Shown here one piece after another: positions 7,247 to 7,465 of a DNA stretch of 7,465 bases; within the stretch, counting starts at the first letter, position 1, and every line of letters starts with the position of its first letter. The stretch is from NCBI GenBank assembly GCA_900540545.1, contig UQGJ01000102.1, forward strand, positions 1 through 7,465. The letters are read 5' to 3'. This DNA is from an uncultured Eubacteriales bacterium. Lineage in GTDB: Bacteria > Bacillota > Clostridia > Oscillospirales > Oscillospiraceae. The translations under genes and the position numbers were made by a program. The notes beneath the pieces are model-generated. The model saw nothing but the letters and a program-made list of their open reading frames with translations. It did no database searches and was not told the DNA's origin.

Positions 7247-7465
7247 GGAGGGCGCGGCCCTCCGGGGGGTTCTCTTTCTTCTCGAAGAAAGAGAACGGAA
7301 AGAAGGTACAGGGAAACGTCCGGGCGGCGGTACGGTTTATGTTGGTTGGCAAGACTTGGGGGCTGTTGCAGCTCGTATTGGTCTGGCGCTAGAACGACTC
7401 CGGCTGCCGCCCCTCGGCATATCACCCGGCAAAACCTGATAGTAGTTGCGTTTTCATCGGTGCAA
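7247..7465 (-). repeat. Dispersed intergenic repeat, copy 5 (runs off the window)
   Basis: Read on the minus strand this matches copy 2 at 295-574. Position 7362-7405 equals 365-408 with one difference in 44, 7316-7338 equals 432-454 exactly, and the far end (7446-7465) resembles 305-327. The terminal hairpin is GTTCTCTTTCTT/AAGAAAGAGAAC (7269-7280/7285-7296), 12 perfect pairs. The GC hairpin GGAGGGC/GCCCTCC (7247-7253/7257-7263) corresponds to the one at 555-574. The long CCAGGGGG-type hairpin of copy 2 is missing, so this copy is a shorter variant. The GC hairpin lies 9 bp from the ribosome binding site of the C_GCAxxG gene. No coding region is supported. Confidence 0.83.

Noticed and set aside
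7221..7352. Upstream extension of the C_GCAxxG protein to 171 residues
   Set aside because: The extra codons lie in repeat DNA and encode no family sequence. The ATG at 7220 has a proper ribosome binding site.

Overview
The window looks like chromosomal DNA of a GC-rich gut Clostridia member, most likely an Oscillospiraceae/Ruminococcaceae-type Bacillota. The reasons are a T-box leader on an aminoacyl-tRNA synthetase gene, strong AGGAGG-type ribosome binding sites, very GC-biased third codon positions, and small proteins typical of these bacteria (DUF4250, C_GCAxxG_C_C). No plasmid, phage or transposase gene is visible.

Layout. Positions 1-574 carry no gene and consist of two intergenic repeat copies joined back to back. 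A good sigma-A promoter (596-623) starts an alanine T-box leader with its terminator (to about 866). This controls a plus-strand operon: alaS (902-3574), an unrecognised 179-aa protein (3578-4117), a 57-aa DUF4250 protein (4121-4294) and a HIT-family nucleotide hydrolase (4309-4647). The 684-bp convergent gap 4648-5331 is again filled with two opposed repeat copies and extra hairpins, and ends in an intrinsic terminator for the minus strand. On the minus strand lie a MerR-RDD membrane regulator (5332-6774) and, upstream of it, a C_GCAxxG_C_C protein (6837-7220). A MerR-type promoter with a 19-bp spacer sits between them. Positions 7247-7465 are another repeat copy that runs off the window.

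How the parts fit. Uncharged tRNA-Ala should stabilise the T-box antiterminator and allow transcription of alaS and the three genes behind it, which are tightly spaced and probably translationally coupled. On the other strand, the regulator probably controls its own 19-bp-spacer promoter and may respond through its membrane and external domains.

The most unusual content is the modular repeat family. Five copies occur in 7.5 kb, each with a T-rich tract plus a perfect, sequence-variable hairpin at one end. In all four copies whose neighbour can be seen, that end faces the adjacent gene, so each full intergenic region looks like a composite element of about 0.6 kb with inverted ends. The stems differ between copies but stay paired, which points to selection for structure or to a structured mobile element.
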